DNA of 64,000 nucleotides, taken from the NCBI RefSeq assembly GCF_001653795.1, contig NZ_CP011514.1:1424163-1488162 (forward strand), given 5' to 3'. Below are positions 42,959 through 52,580 of the stretch, piece by piece (the stretch's first letter is position 1; every line of letters begins with the position of its first letter). Under the pieces are notes generated by a model. It had not been told where the DNA came from. It saw only the letters and a program-made list of their open reading frames with translations, and did no database searches. This stretch comes from Mitsuaria sp. 7 (lineage in GTDB: Bacteria > Pseudomonadota > Gammaproteobacteria > Burkholderiales > Burkholderiaceae_C). The position numbers and the translations under genes are program-made.

Positions 42959-44875
42959 ATGGATCCGCGCCTGCTGCGCCTGTACAACGACGAGCTCGCC
43001 CACCTGCGCGAGGTCGGCGCCGAGTTCGCGCGCGACTTCCCGAAGATCGCCGCCCGGCTCGGGCTGGAGGACGCCGAAGTCGCCGACCCCTACGTCGAGC
43101 GGCTGCTGGAGGGCTTCGCCTTCCTGTCGGCGCGGGTCCAGCTCAAGCTGGACGCCGAACATCCGCGGCTGATCTCGCACCTGCTCGAATCGATCTACCC
43201 GAACTTCCTCGCGCCCATCCCGTCGATGATGATCGCGCGCCTGAGCGTCGATCCGACCGACCCCAACCTGTCCAAGGGCCATCCCGTGCCGCGCGGCAGC
43301 GTGCTGCAGTCCGCCATCCCGCGCGGGCAGGACACGCGCTGCGAATTCCGCACCGCCCATGACGTCACGCTGTGGCCGCTGACGCTGGACGACGTCCAGT
43401 ACTTCACCCATGCGCCGGACCTGCCGGTCTCGCGCCTGCCGGATGCGGCCGGCAGCCGCGGCGGCGTGCGGCTCAAGCTCAAGACCGGCGGCGGCATCCC
43501 CGTGCGGCAACTCGGACTGGACCGGCTCGCGCTGTACCTGAGCGCGCCGGACGAGGTCGCGTACCGCCTGCATGAGCTCGCGCTCGGCGCGCCGCTGGGG
43601 ACCTACGTCACCGGCGACGGCATCGACGCCGCCGCCGTGCCCGTGCAGTGGCGACCCGCGACGAGCATCCGTCCGGTCGGCTTCGCGCCCGACGAGACGC
43701 TGCTGCCCGAGACGCATCGCAACTTCTCCGGCAGCCGCCTGATGCAGGAGCTCGCCGCGATGCCGCGGCGCTTCCTGTTCCTCGAGGTCGATCAACTCGC
43801 CGACCGCCTCGCGCGCATCGACGGCACCTCCTTCGAGATCGTGCTGTTCTTCTCCCGCGGCGACGGCGCGCTGGAGGCGATGGTCGATGTCGACAGCGTC
43901 TCGCTGCACTGCACGCCGGCGATCAACCTGTTCCCGAAACGGCTGGACCGCATCCAGCTGGGTACCGGCAGCTGGGAGTACCACGTCGTGCCGGACCGCA
44001 CCCGGCCGATGGACTACGAGATCCACAGCCTGCAGTCCGTCACCGGCTATGGCGCCGGTGCGCTCGGCCAGCAGGGCTTCGAGCCGCTCTACGCGACGTA
44101 CCACGAGGCGCCGCCCGACGCGCCCGGCTTCTACACCGCGCGGCGCGAGCCGCGGCTGATGTCCTCGCGCCAGAAGGAGCAGGGGCCGCGCACCGGCTAC
44201 ATCGGCGACGAGGTCTTCCTCTCGCTGGTCGATCCGCGCCATGCGCCGTATCGCGAGGACATCCGACAGCTGTCGGTCTCCGCGCTGGTCACCAACCGCG
44301 ACCTGCCGATGCTGCTGCCGCACAACGGCGCCGGTGTGTGGCGGCTCGATGCGGCGGGTCCGGTGCTCAAGGTCGATGCGGTGCACGGCCCGACGCGACC
44401 GGTCAATCGCCAACCGGCGGGCGAAGCGGGCTGGAGTCTGGTCGGCCTGCTGACGCAGCAGCAACTGCCGTGGGGCGACGAGCCGCCCGCGCAGGCGGCC
44501 GCGACGCTGCGGCGTCTGCTCGCGCTGTACGGTCCGCCGGGCGACCCCGGCTGGTTGCGGCAGGTCGAAGGCGTGCGCGCCGTCGAGTCGAAACCCGTCG
44601 TGCGACGCCTGCCGTTCACCGGGCCGTTGAGCTTCGGCACCGGCGCCGAGATCGTGCTGGAACTCGATGAGCACGCCTTCCAGGGCCACAGCACCTTCCT
44701 CTTCGCGAGCGTGCTGGAGCGCTACTTCACGCGCCACGCGGCGATCAACAGCTTCACGCAGCTGAGCCTGCGCACGACGCAGCGCGGCCTCGTGAAGCGC
44801 TGGGCGCCGCGCATCGGCGGCGATGCCGAAGGACGCAGCGACCGCGCCAACGGACGCGACGGGGACCGCGGATGA
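42959..44875 (+). CDS. tssF: T6SS baseplate protein TssF (ImpG)
   Basis: This 638-residue protein starts MDPRLLRLYNDELAHLREVG, the typical ImpG opening. It continues with FAFLSARVQLKLDAEHPRL and YPNFLAPIPSMMIARLSVDP, and ends with LERYFTRHAAINSFTQLSLRT. It forms the baseplate wedge with TssG and TssE. Its stop overlaps the tssG start (ATGA). Confidence 0.96.
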   Translation: MDPRLLRLYNDELAHLREVGAEFARDFPKIAARLGLEDAEVADPYVERLLEGFAFLSARVQLKLDAEHPRLISHLLESIYPNFLAPIPSMMIARLSVDPTDPNLSKGHPVPRGSVLQSAIPRGQDTRCEFRTAHDVTLWPLTLDDVQYFTHAPDLPVSRLPDAAGSRGGVRLKLKTGGGIPVRQLGLDRLALYLSAPDEVAYRLHELALGAPLGTYVTGDGIDAAAVPVQWRPATSIRPVGFAPDETLLPETHRNFSGSRLMQELAAMPRRFLFLEVDQLADRLARIDGTSFEIVLFFSRGDGALEAMVDVDSVSLHCTPAINLFPKRLDRIQLGTGSWEYHVVPDRTRPMDYEIHSLQSVTGYGAGALGQQGFEPLYATYHEAPPDAPGFYTARREPRLMSSRQKEQGPRTGYIGDEVFLSLVDPRHAPYREDIRQLSVSALVTNRDLPMLLPHNGAGVWRLDAAGPVLKVDAVHGPTRPVNRQPAGEAGWSLVGLLTQQQLPWGDEPPAQAAATLRRLLALYGPPGDPGWLRQVEGVRAVESKPVVRRLPFTGPLSFGTGAEIVLELDEHAFQGHSTFLFASVLERYFTRHAAINSFTQLSLRTTQRGLVKRWAPRIGGDAEGRSDRANGRDGDRG

Positions 44876-46176
44876 ACATCCACGGGCCTGGCTCGACCCC
44901 CGACGACGACGCCACCGGAGAGTCCGGCGGCGGCGCTGTCGCGCAGGCGTCCGACGCCAAGTCCGATGGCAAGTCCGATGGCAAGTCGGATGGCAAGGCC
45001 GACGCCAAGTCCGACGACACATACGACGACGTCGAGCCGACGCCCGAACCGACGCCTGAATCCCTGCTCGCGCGCCGGCCCGAGAAGCGCAACGAGCGCG
45101 ATGCCGCGCTGCGTGCCTTGTTCGAGGGCGTCGAGGCCACACCCTGGGCCTTCGACTTCTTCGCGCTGCTGCGACGCATCGAGGGCCTGACGCCGGACGT
45201 GCCGCGGCTGGGTCGCGGCCTGCGTCCGTCGCAGGAGGCGATCCGTCTGGGCCAGGAGCCCGAACTCGACTTCGCGCCGGCGGCGCTCGCCAGCCTGACG
45301 CGCGGCCAGAACCCCGCGCCGCGGCTGGGCGTGCGCTTCTTCGGCCTGCTCGGACCGCAGGGGCCGATGCCGCTGCACCTGACCGAGTACACCCGCGAGC
45401 GGCTGCACCAGCGCGGCGATCCGACGCTGAGCCGCTTCCTCGACGTCTTCCATCACCGCCTGCTGCTGCACTTCTACCGCGCGTGGGCGCAGTCGCAGCC
45501 CGCCGTGCAGCACGACCGGCCCGCGACCGACCGCTACGCGGCGTGGCTGGGCGCGGCGACGGGACTCGACGGCGCGCAACGCCCCGGCGACTCGCTGCCG
45601 CAGACGGCGCGCCTGTTCCAGGCCGGCCTGCACGGCGGCCGCGCGCAGCATCCGGAAGGCCTGGCCAAGATCCTGTCGTCCCACTTCAAGGTGCCCGTGC
45701 GCATCGAGCAGCACGTGCCGCACTGGCTGCCCGTCGAGGACGGCGAGCGCACGCGGCTGGGCTTCGCGCGCCAGCGGCCCGAGCGCATCGGCAGCGAGCT
45801 GCCGCGCCTGGGCCGCAACACCTCCGCGGGCAACAAGGCCTGGGACCGGCAGTACCGCTTCCGCGTCGTCCTGGGGCCGCTGACGCTGCGCCAGTACGAG
45901 GGCTTCCTGCCCGACGGCGACGCGTGGCGGCCGCTGAACGACTGGATCCGGCAGTACGTCGGCCACAACCTGCAATGGGAGCTGCAGCCCGTGCTGCGCC
46001 GCGACGAGGTGCCCGCCGCGGCGCTCAGCGGCAACGCGCGACTGGGCTTCACCTCCTGGACGGGCCGCTCGGGCGGCCGTCCGCATCGTCACGACCGGGG
46101 CGACCTGCACCTGCATCCGCATCAGCGGGTGAAGGGGCGGGCCACGCCGCCGGCATCACAGGGAGCATCGTCATGA
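44872..46176 (+). CDS. tssG: T6SS baseplate protein TssG (ImpH)
   Basis: This 434-residue protein carries an unusual N-terminal extension of about 75 residues with repeats of SDGK units (a Ser-Asp-Gly-Lys-rich run near residues 27-45). The ImpH body starts at about WAFDFFALLRRIEGL and continues with GVRFFGLLGPQGPMPLHLTE, FLDVFHHRLLLHFYRAW, and GRNTSAGNKAWDRQYRFRV. It joins TssF in the wedge. It overlaps tssF and tssH by ATGA at both ends. Confidence 0.94.
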   Translation: MNIHGPGSTPDDDATGESGGGAVAQASDAKSDGKSDGKSDGKADAKSDDTYDDVEPTPEPTPESLLARRPEKRNERDAALRALFEGVEATPWAFDFFALLRRIEGLTPDVPRLGRGLRPSQEAIRLGQEPELDFAPAALASLTRGQNPAPRLGVRFFGLLGPQGPMPLHLTEYTRERLHQRGDPTLSRFLDVFHHRLLLHFYRAWAQSQPAVQHDRPATDRYAAWLGAATGLDGAQRPGDSLPQTARLFQAGLHGGRAQHPEGLAKILSSHFKVPVRIEQHVPHWLPVEDGERTRLGFARQRPERIGSELPRLGRNTSAGNKAWDRQYRFRVVLGPLTLRQYEGFLPDGDAWRPLNDWIRQYVGHNLQWELQPVLRRDEVPAAALSGNARLGFTSWTGRSGGRPHRHDRGDLHLHPHQRVKGRATPPASQGASS

Positions 46177-48824
46177 CTGAAATCGCCCGCACCAGCCTCT
46201 TCGGCAAGCTCAACCCGCTGGCCTACAAGGCGATCGAAGGCGCCACCGTGTTCTGCAAGCTGCGGGGCAATCCGTACGTCGAGCTGCAGCACTGGCTCTA
46301 CCAGATCCTCAACACGCCCGATTCCGACCTGCATCGCATCGTCAAGCATTACGGGCTGGACGCGGCGCAGCTGTCGACGGACCTGATGGCCTCGCTGGAC
46401 CGGCTGCCGCGCGGCGCGACCTCGGTCACCGACCTGTCGAGCTGGGTCGAGAACGCGGTCGAGCGCGGCTGGGTCTACGGCTCGCTGATGTTCGGCGACC
46501 AGCAGGTGCGCACCGGCCACCTGGTGCTGGGTCTGCTGAAGACGGCGTCGATGCGCAACGTGCTGCTGTCGGTCTCGAAGCAGTTCGAGAAGATCAACGT
46601 CGACGACCTGGGCGAGAAGTTCAACCAGATCCTCGAAGGCTCGCCCGAACGCGCGATGCGCGCCGCCGAGCCGGGTGCCGCGCCGGGCGATGCCAGCGGT
46701 GCCATCGCGCCTGCCGCGATGGGCAAGCAGGAAGCGCTCAAGCGTTACGCCGTCGACCTGACCGAGCGCGCGCGCAACGGCGAGATCGACCCGATCGCCG
46801 GCCGCGATGAAGAGATCCGCCAGATCGTCGACATCCTGATGCGCCGCCGCCAGAACAACCCCATCCTCACGGGCGAGGCCGGCGTCGGCAAGACGGCCGT
46901 GGTGGAAGGCTTCGCGCTGCGCCTGGCGCAGGGCGACGTGCCGCCGCAGTTGAAGGACGTGTCGCTATACATGCTCGACATCGGCCTGCTGCAGGCCGGC
47001 GCGAGCATGAAGGGCGAGTTCGAGAACCGCCTGCGTCAGGTCATCGACGAGGTGCAGGCCTCGCCCAAGCCCATCATCCTGTTCATCGACGAAGCGCACA
47101 CGCTGATCGGCGCGGGCGGCGCGGCGGGGACGGGCGACGCGGCCAACCTGCTCAAGCCCGCGCTCGCGCGCGGCAAGCTGCGCACGATCGCGGCGACGAC
47201 CTGGGCCGAGTACAAGAAGCACATCGAGAAGGACCCGGCGCTGACCCGGCGCTTCCAGGTCGTGCAGGTGCCTGAGCCCGATGAGCACAAGGCCGTCCTG
47301 ATGCTGCGCGGCGTGGCCTCGATCCTGGAGAAGCACCACCGCGTGGCGCTGCTCGACGAGGGCATCGAGGCGGCGGTGCGTCTGAGCCACCGCTACATCC
47401 CGGCGCGTCAGCTGCCCGACAAGGCGGTGAGCCTGCTCGACACGGCCTGCGCGCGCGTGGCGGTGAGCCAGCATGCGACGCCGGCGGAACTCGAGGACTG
47501 CCTGCGCCGCATCCAGGCGCTGGAGATCGAGCGCGAGATCATCGGCCGCGAAGGCGCGATCGGCATGGACGTCGCGGAGCGCAAGCAGCGCGTGGCGACG
47601 CAGCTCGACGAGGCGCAGACGCGCAAGGCCGAGCTCGAAGCGCGCCACCTGAAGGAAAAGGGCATGGTCGACCGCGTGCTGGAACTGCACGCGCTGCTGC
47701 GCAAGGACGGCGAGGGCGCGCCGGAAGAGGCCGAACGCGAGACGCTGCTGACCGAGCTGCACGGCCTGCGTTCGGAACTGACGACGCTGCAAGGCGATGC
47801 GCCGCTGATCCTGCCGCAGGTCGACGAACAGGCGGTGGCGGCTGTGGTGCAGGACTGGACCGGCATCCCCGTGGGCCGCATGGTGCGCAACGAGGTGCAG
47901 GCGGTGCTGCAGCTGGCGGACACGCTGAACCAGCGCGTCGTCGGCCAGCGCCACGCGCTGGAGATGATCGCCAAACGCATCGAGGTCTCGCGCGCCGGGC
48001 TGGACAACCCGAGCAAGCCGATCGGCGTGTTCCTGCTGGCGGGCACCTCGGGCGTGGGCAAGACGGAGACGGCGCTCGCGCTGGCCGAGGCGCTCTATGG
48101 CGGCGAGCAGAACGTCATCACGATCAACATGAGCGAGTTCCAGGAGGCGCACACGGTCTCCACGCTCAAGGGCTCGCCCCCGGGCTACGTCGGTTACGGC
48201 GAAGGCGGCGTGCTGACCGAGGCGGTGCGTCGGCGCCCCTACAGCATCGTGCTGCTGGACGAGGTCGAGAAGGCCCATCCGGACGTGCACGAGCTGTTCT
48301 TCCAGGTCTTCGACAAGGGCCGCATGGAGGACGGCGAGGGCCGCCACATCGACTTCAAGAACACCATCATCCTGCTGACCAGCAACGCGGGCAGCGACCT
48401 GATCATGAAGCTGTGCGCGGACCCGGAGCTGATGCCCGAGCCGGACGGCATCGCCAAGGCGCTGCGCGAGCCGCTGCTGAAGATCTTCCCGGCGGCGCTG
48501 CTGGGCCGCCTGGTGACGATCCCGTACTACCCGCTGAGCGAGGAGATGCTGGGCCAGATCGTGCGTCTGCAGCTGGGCCGCATCCAGAAGCGCGTGGGCG
48601 AGAACCTGGGCGTGCCGCTGACCTTCGGCGAGGACGTGGTCAAGCTGATCATCAGCCGCTGCAACGAGGTGGAGAGCGGCGGCCGCGTGGTCGACGCGAT
48701 CCTCACGAACACGGTGCTGCCGCGCATCAGCCGCGAGTACCTCACCCGTGTCACCAACGGCCAGGCGATCACCAAGGTCGAGCTGGCGGTGAAGGACGGG
48801 GACTTCGCGTACGCGTTCGACTGA
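46173..48824 (+). CDS. tssH: T6SS sheath-recycling AAA+ ATPase TssH (ClpV)
   Basis: The protein is 883 residues from ATG 46173, coupled to tssG; the open frame before it is a shadow. ClpV layout: N-terminal domain (1-155) starting EIARTSLFGKLNPLAYKAIE, AAA1 with Walker A GEAGVGKT (234-241) and Walker B ILFIDEAH, a middle coiled-coil, and AAA2 with GTSGVGKTETA and VLLDEVEKAHP. It extracts TssB/C from contracted sheaths. It is the last tss gene here; the membrane-complex genes tssJ, tssL and tssM are not in view. Confidence 0.97.
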   Translation: MTEIARTSLFGKLNPLAYKAIEGATVFCKLRGNPYVELQHWLYQILNTPDSDLHRIVKHYGLDAAQLSTDLMASLDRLPRGATSVTDLSSWVENAVERGWVYGSLMFGDQQVRTGHLVLGLLKTASMRNVLLSVSKQFEKINVDDLGEKFNQILEGSPERAMRAAEPGAAPGDASGAIAPAAMGKQEALKRYAVDLTERARNGEIDPIAGRDEEIRQIVDILMRRRQNNPILTGEAGVGKTAVVEGFALRLAQGDVPPQLKDVSLYMLDIGLLQAGASMKGEFENRLRQVIDEVQASPKPIILFIDEAHTLIGAGGAAGTGDAANLLKPALARGKLRTIAATTWAEYKKHIEKDPALTRRFQVVQVPEPDEHKAVLMLRGVASILEKHHRVALLDEGIEAAVRLSHRYIPARQLPDKAVSLLDTACARVAVSQHATPAELEDCLRRIQALEIEREIIGREGAIGMDVAERKQRVATQLDEAQTRKAELEARHLKEKGMVDRVLELHALLRKDGEGAPEEAERETLLTELHGLRSELTTLQGDAPLILPQVDEQAVAAVVQDWTGIPVGRMVRNEVQAVLQLADTLNQRVVGQRHALEMIAKRIEVSRAGLDNPSKPIGVFLLAGTSGVGKTETALALAEALYGGEQNVITINMSEFQEAHTVSTLKGSPPGYVGYGEGGVLTEAVRRRPYSIVLLDEVEKAHPDVHELFFQVFDKGRMEDGEGRHIDFKNTIILLTSNAGSDLIMKLCADPELMPEPDGIAKALREPLLKIFPAALLGRLVTIPYYPLSEEMLGQIVRLQLGRIQKRVGENLGVPLTFGEDVVKLIISRCNEVESGGRVVDAILTNTVLPRISREYLTRVTNGQAITKVELAVKDGDFAYAFD

Positions 48825-49072
48825 GGGCGACAGGAAGGGTGTCCGGCCGGCGGCGCAGCGCCTCGCCGCTAGGCAAAGGGATCGGACTTTTCAAGCGGCA
48901 TGCCCACGATTCGTGAACTATGTCCCATGAACAAGTGTCGAACTCCTTTACAGCTTGTCACTGATGCAAGGGGCACGGCTGCGTTAAGTCATTGACGCGG
49001 CTGGGAATTTTCCGGGTGGCACGGTCGGTGCAATGGGTGGGTTGGTTCCAACCTCATTCAAACGACAACACC

Positions 49073-49708
49073 ATGACCTTCCGCTCGATGATCACCACCG
49101 CCCGTCTGTCCCTGGGCGCCGTGGCGCTGGCCTGCGCTTCGCTGCCGATGACCGCTTCCGCGGACGTCGTGTTCCAGTCGCTGCCCAGCCTCACCGGCAA
49201 CTCGGCCACCTCGCCGTGGTGCTCGGGCTGCGGCGGCAGCTACCGCGTCTTCGACCAGTTCACGCTGAACTCGGCCAGCGACATCACCGGCTTCAGCGTC
49301 AACATCTACAACGTGGGCCAGTACTGGAACAGCGGCATGACGTTCTCGGTGTGGAGCCTCGGCGGCAACGGCCTGCCGGGCACGCAGGTGTTCAGCCAGA
49401 CGCTGGGCGCCAGCGACTTCACGACGACGGACCTCGGCGGCGGCCAGGCCACGGCCACCACCGACGATCTGCTCCACCTGAATCTGGCGGCCGGTACGTA
49501 CTACGCCAGCTTCTACAACACCAACCTGGCGGTGTGGGGCTACCGCAATGCGGGCGGCGTGCTGTATCAGCAAGGCGCCTCCCTGCGCAACGGCGAAAGC
49601 GCCGCGTTCGCGCTGGAAGGCAACGCCGTGCCGGAACCCGCGTCGCTGGCCCTGGCCGGTCTGGCGCTGGCGGCGGTCGGCGTCGTGCGCCGCCGCAAGT
49701 CGGCCTGA
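49073..49708 (+). CDS. PEP-CTERM sorted exported protein
   Basis: The protein is 211 residues from ATG 49073. A signal peptide (LGAVALACASLPMTASA) precedes a beta-rich body (VFDQFTLNSASDITGFSVNI; LNLAAGTYYASFYNTNLAVWG). The C-terminal PEP-CTERM signal is VPEPASLALAGLALAAVGVVRRRKS. Such proteins are processed by exosortase and are linked to exopolysaccharide or floc formation. It is monocistronic, ending at a terminator, and unrelated in function to the T6SS genes around it. Confidence 0.93.
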   Translation: MTFRSMITTARLSLGAVALACASLPMTASADVVFQSLPSLTGNSATSPWCSGCGGSYRVFDQFTLNSASDITGFSVNIYNVGQYWNSGMTFSVWSLGGNGLPGTQVFSQTLGASDFTTTDLGGGQATATTDDLLHLNLAAGTYYASFYNTNLAVWGYRNAGGVLYQQGASLRNGESAAFALEGNAVPEPASLALAGLALAAVGVVRRRKSA

Positions 49709-49767
49709 TCGCCGACGTCATCGTCGGACCCGACGGTCCGACGCCGCCGCCGTCAGGCGGTTGAAGG

Positions 49768-49792
49768 AACGCCCGCGCTCGCGGGCGTTTTC
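49768..49792 (+). terminator. Rho-independent terminator
   Basis: A stem AACGCCCGC / GCGGGCGTT with loop GCTC is followed by TT, about 60 nt after the PEP-CTERM gene. It lies 33 nt beyond the end of the convergent minus-strand gene and could serve both. Confidence 0.85.
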
Positions 49793-49824
49793 ACGTGCGG
49801 TCCCGGATCGACGGCGGCAGTCGC

Positions 49825-50529
49825 TCAGCGCGCGGTGATCGACAGCGAGCCGTCTTCGCCGGTGGGATCGCCGCCGATGACGCGGCGGTCGATCTGCCCC
49901 TCGCAGCCCTTGGCGCTGCACTGCTGGTTCACGAGCCGCAAGGGCTTAGCCGCCGTCGGCTCGCCGCGCTCGATGACCGGCAGCACGACCTGACCCTGCG
50001 TCGACCCGGCTTGCAGCGAATCACATCCGGCCCAGTAGCCGACGAAGCGATGCGCCGTGCCGGCGGGCTTGCCGCCGCTGAACGGCACCAGCACCACGCT
50101 GCTCCAGCGCTGGTACACGCCGCTCTTGCCGATGCCGGTGTGCGTGAACTCCAGGCAGCTGCCCCAGCGCTGGCCGCCGGCCGTCACGCGGTAGGCGTCC
50201 GTCGAGGTCCAGTCGATGTCCGGCAGCGGCTCGCCGCCCATGGCCTTGTGTTCGACGAGGACGAGCTGCCTGCCGCCCGGCGCCTTGGCGAAGCCGCCCT
50301 TGTCGCGGTCGAGGCGCAGCTCGCCGACGTCGACGAAGCAGCCCTGCGGTCCGCACCAGCCTTCCGTCCTGATCGGTTCCAAAGCTGCGGGCGTCGCGGT
50401 GCCGCGCAGCAGATCCCGCAGCTCGGTCGCGTTCTTGACCAGGGCATCGGCATGCGCAGCGCATGCGGTGAAGAGCGAGACGGCGAGGGCGGTCGCCGCG
50501 ATCGGCGGCAGTCGGGACAGGCGAGGCAT
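49825..50529 (-). CDS. Exported hypothetical protein, candidate T6SS immunity protein
   Basis: The protein is 234 residues from ATG 50529. A signal peptide (IAATALAVSLFTACAAHA) targets it to the periplasm. The mature part has several cysteines (WCGPQGCFVDVGELRLD; GSCLEFTHTGIG; YWAGCDSLQ; QQCSAKGCEGQ) that could form disulfides. No family was recognised. Its ATG overlaps the stop of the upstream SleB-like gene, which lacks a signal peptide. This is the arrangement of a periplasm-acting T6SS effector and its periplasmic immunity protein, so it may block that hydrolase. Confidence 0.6.
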   Translation of the reverse strand: MPRLSRLPPIAATALAVSLFTACAAHADALVKNATELRDLLRGTATPAALEPIRTEGWCGPQGCFVDVGELRLDRDKGGFAKAPGGRQLVLVEHKAMGGEPLPDIDWTSTDAYRVTAGGQRWGSCLEFTHTGIGKSGVYQRWSSVVLVPFSGGKPAGTAHRFVGYWAGCDSLQAGSTQGQVVLPVIERGEPTAAKPLRLVNQQCSAKGCEGQIDRRVIGGDPTGEDGSLSITAR

Positions 50530-51254
50530 CAGTCGTACACCTTGTTGTTGGTGGCCTTCACGAAGTCGTCGTTGTACTTCCAGAAGATCGTGCCGCCATA
50601 CGCGGCGGTGGACTCGTACTTGTAATCCCATTTGCCGCGCAGCTTGGTCTTGGCGCCCGCCGCGCTGCGCCACCATTCTTCACCGGGGACGTCCTTGTCC
50701 TTGATGTCGTAGATGTTGTGCTTCGGATCGGTGATGTGGATGCCGGCCTTGACCTTGGGGTGCTTGTCGTAGTTCGACTTGATGTCGGCGCCGTCCCAGA
50801 AGTAGCCGCCGTTGGCGTAGTCCGTCCCGGTGGGGCTGAGCGCGTTGCGCGCACCGCGCACGGCGTCGTTCATGCCGGTGTCCGCGGCGATCTCTTCCGC
50901 AGTGGCCTTCTTGAGCTTGTTGTGCCGCTGGTTGCCGTCATGCGCGGCGAACGCGAAGGTCTTGTCCGTCTTGATGAACGCGCTGATCGTCGCGAAGCCG
51001 CGCGCCTTCTGCTGACGCACGAGCACGTTGGCGATCGCGGCCATCTCCTCGTAGACGTTGCCGGTCGAGCCCTCGCCGTAGGCGACGGCGGCCAGCGCGC
51101 GGGTGTCGTCGTCGATGGCGGCGGCCTTCTCGGCGCGGGGCGCGGCGCCGACCGGCGACACCAGCGGCGAGGCGGCGCGGATCATCGTGCCGTCGTCGAT
51201 CTCGTGGGTATTGGCCCCGGCGCCCAGGGGTCCGGGAATGCGTGCAGCAGGCAT
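50529..51254 (-). CDS. SleB-like peptidoglycan hydrolase, candidate T6SS effector
   Basis: This 241-residue protein has no signal peptide. After a flexible N-terminus (about 1-45) comes a domain resembling SleB/cell-wall hydrolases: ALAAVAYGEGSTGNVYEEMA with a candidate catalytic Glu (E61), AIANVLVRQQKARGF, then FAFAAHDGNQRHNKL, AVRGARNALSPTGTDY and GGYFWDGADI. SleB-type enzymes cleave glycan strands. The lack of an export signal, its place next to T6SS genes and the overlap with an exported partner together suggest a T6SS-delivered antibacterial hydrolase. The fold call is by eye and moderate. Confidence 0.6.
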   Translation of the reverse strand: MPAARIPGPLGAGANTHEIDDGTMIRAASPLVSPVGAAPRAEKAAAIDDDTRALAAVAYGEGSTGNVYEEMAAIANVLVRQQKARGFATISAFIKTDKTFAFAAHDGNQRHNKLKKATAEEIAADTGMNDAVRGARNALSPTGTDYANGGYFWDGADIKSNYDKHPKVKAGIHITDPKHNIYDIKDKDVPGEEWWRSAAGAKTKLRGKWDYKYESTAAYGGTIFWKYNDDFVKATNNKVYD

Positions 51255-51382
51255 CGGCGCCTCTTCAGAATGCGGATGGACCCGAAGGTACCGGGCGGGA
51301 CGGTCGGGCCGAAGTGACTTTGGCCTCTGCCCAGGCGGGAATTCGCAACGGGATGTTTCTCAGAGGGCAAGACCTGGCCCGT

Positions 51383-51829
51383 CTATCCGTTGATCCGCCG
51401 TGTCGGCATCGGCGCCGGCAGCCCGCGGACAATCACTTGGCCAGGTTCGAAGAGGGATTCCAGACGCTTGAGAAGCTGCTCGGCAGGCTGCTTGATCACG
51501 CCCAGATTGCCCAGGCCGATGGCGTACACGCTGATGCGGACCGAATAACGATCGCCATCGGGCAGGGCCACCGCGGTGACCGAGATCGGCTCGATGCGGC
51601 CGCCGAAGCAGCTGTCCGCGTCGTCGACCTTCAGGTTGTGCTCCGCGCAGGGCCGAAGCCCATGCTCGACGGCCCAGGCCGCGAAGATCTCCCGGACCTC
51701 CTGGTCCTTGCCATCGGGCAGGCTGAACTCGCGTGTGCCGAAGCTCTGGCAGGCGGTCAGCAGCAGGCTGGCGGCCAAGGCGGCGAACGGCGCGACGGCG
51801 ATGCGGGGTGGGCGGGCGAAGTGGGGCAT
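51383..51829 (-). CDS. Lipoprotein of unknown function
   Basis: The protein is 148 residues from ATG 51829, with a lipoprotein signal (FAALAASLLLTACQSFG). The mature part includes REIFAAWAVEHGLRPC, CFGGRIEPISVTAVALPDGD and YSVRISVYAIGLGNLGVIKQ, ending in LLKRLESLF. Two cysteines could pair. No family recognised. It is upstream of the hydrolase gene on the same strand and downstream of a small membrane protein gene. It could be a second immunity factor or simply an envelope protein. Confidence 0.65.
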   Translation of the reverse strand: MPHFARPPRIAVAPFAALAASLLLTACQSFGTREFSLPDGKDQEVREIFAAWAVEHGLRPCAEHNLKVDDADSCFGGRIEPISVTAVALPDGDRYSVRISVYAIGLGNLGVIKQPAEQLLKRLESLFEPGQVIVRGLPAPMPTRRING

Positions 51830-51915
51830 GAATGAGTTCCTGGGTCGATGGCTGAGGTTTCCAGGACGACGCGCGTCGGCGCGGGTGCCATGTCTTGCGC
51901 AGGCGGACTCCCCCA

Positions 51916-52416
51916 TCATCGCCGCCGACGTGGCGTGCTTGCTGGTGCAGATGTCTTCTCGCCGCCGAACTTCGCGAGCCACGTGCCCTTGATGATCAGC
52001 ACGAACAGCGCCATCCCGATGCTCAGCCAGAGCGCGACGCAGAGCACAAACATCATCGGTGACCGCGCAGCGACGAGGTCCGGCGCGCTCCAGAGCGGCG
52101 GGATCACGCCTCGCGCCAGCCCGCGGATCGCGATGAAGATCGGCGCGCCGCCGAAGATGACGGCCAGGAAGACGCCGAACACGCGGCCGGACCGTTGACC
52201 CAGCACGGAGTTGTCGAAGCCGCTGTCTTCCCACTGCCTATCACCGAAGACCTTGAGGTTGAAGATCGCCGCTGCCAGCGCCAGGATGCCGATGATCACC
52301 GCCATGATCGCGAAGGCGCCGCCCACCATGCCGAAGGTGCCTCGTCGACTCTCCTGGAAGGTCCAGACGCAGCCGGCGAGGACGGCGAAGGCGATGACGC
52401 GGCGGAGGAGGGACAT
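51916..52416 (-). CDS. Small inner-membrane protein, unknown
   Basis: This 166-residue protein has about four hydrophobic segments: VIAFAVLAGCVWTF, MVGGAFAIMAVIIGILALAAAIF, VFGVFLAVIFGGAPIFIAI and MMFVLCVALWLSIGMALFVLII. They are linked by short polar loops with a Lys/Arg-rich C-terminus inside. No family recognised. It shares strand and spacing with the lipoprotein downstream. Confidence 0.65.
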   Translation of the reverse strand: MSLLRRVIAFAVLAGCVWTFQESRRGTFGMVGGAFAIMAVIIGILALAAAIFNLKVFGDRQWEDSGFDNSVLGQRSGRVFGVFLAVIFGGAPIFIAIRGLARGVIPPLWSAPDLVAARSPMMFVLCVALWLSIGMALFVLIIKGTWLAKFGGEKTSAPASTPRRRR

Positions 52417-52580
52417 GGCGCGCTTCAGGCGTTGGGCAAGCAGTAGTGGGCGATTGGCGAGCGAGCGGAGTATCGAGCGTTTCTCGCCCGGAATGACCTT
52501 CGCCGCTGACTTGCGTGATCGGGCGTCCTATCGTGCGCGCCTGAGAACACCTCAGGAAAACGCGGCAGCGAGCTCGACCC

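Noticed and set aside
51312..51325. Fourth copy of the T6SS-type motif (AAGTGACTTTGGCC) near the hydrolase gene
   Set aside because: It points away from the hydrolase start on the opposite strand, and no TA-N3-T hexamer occurs at the +38 position.
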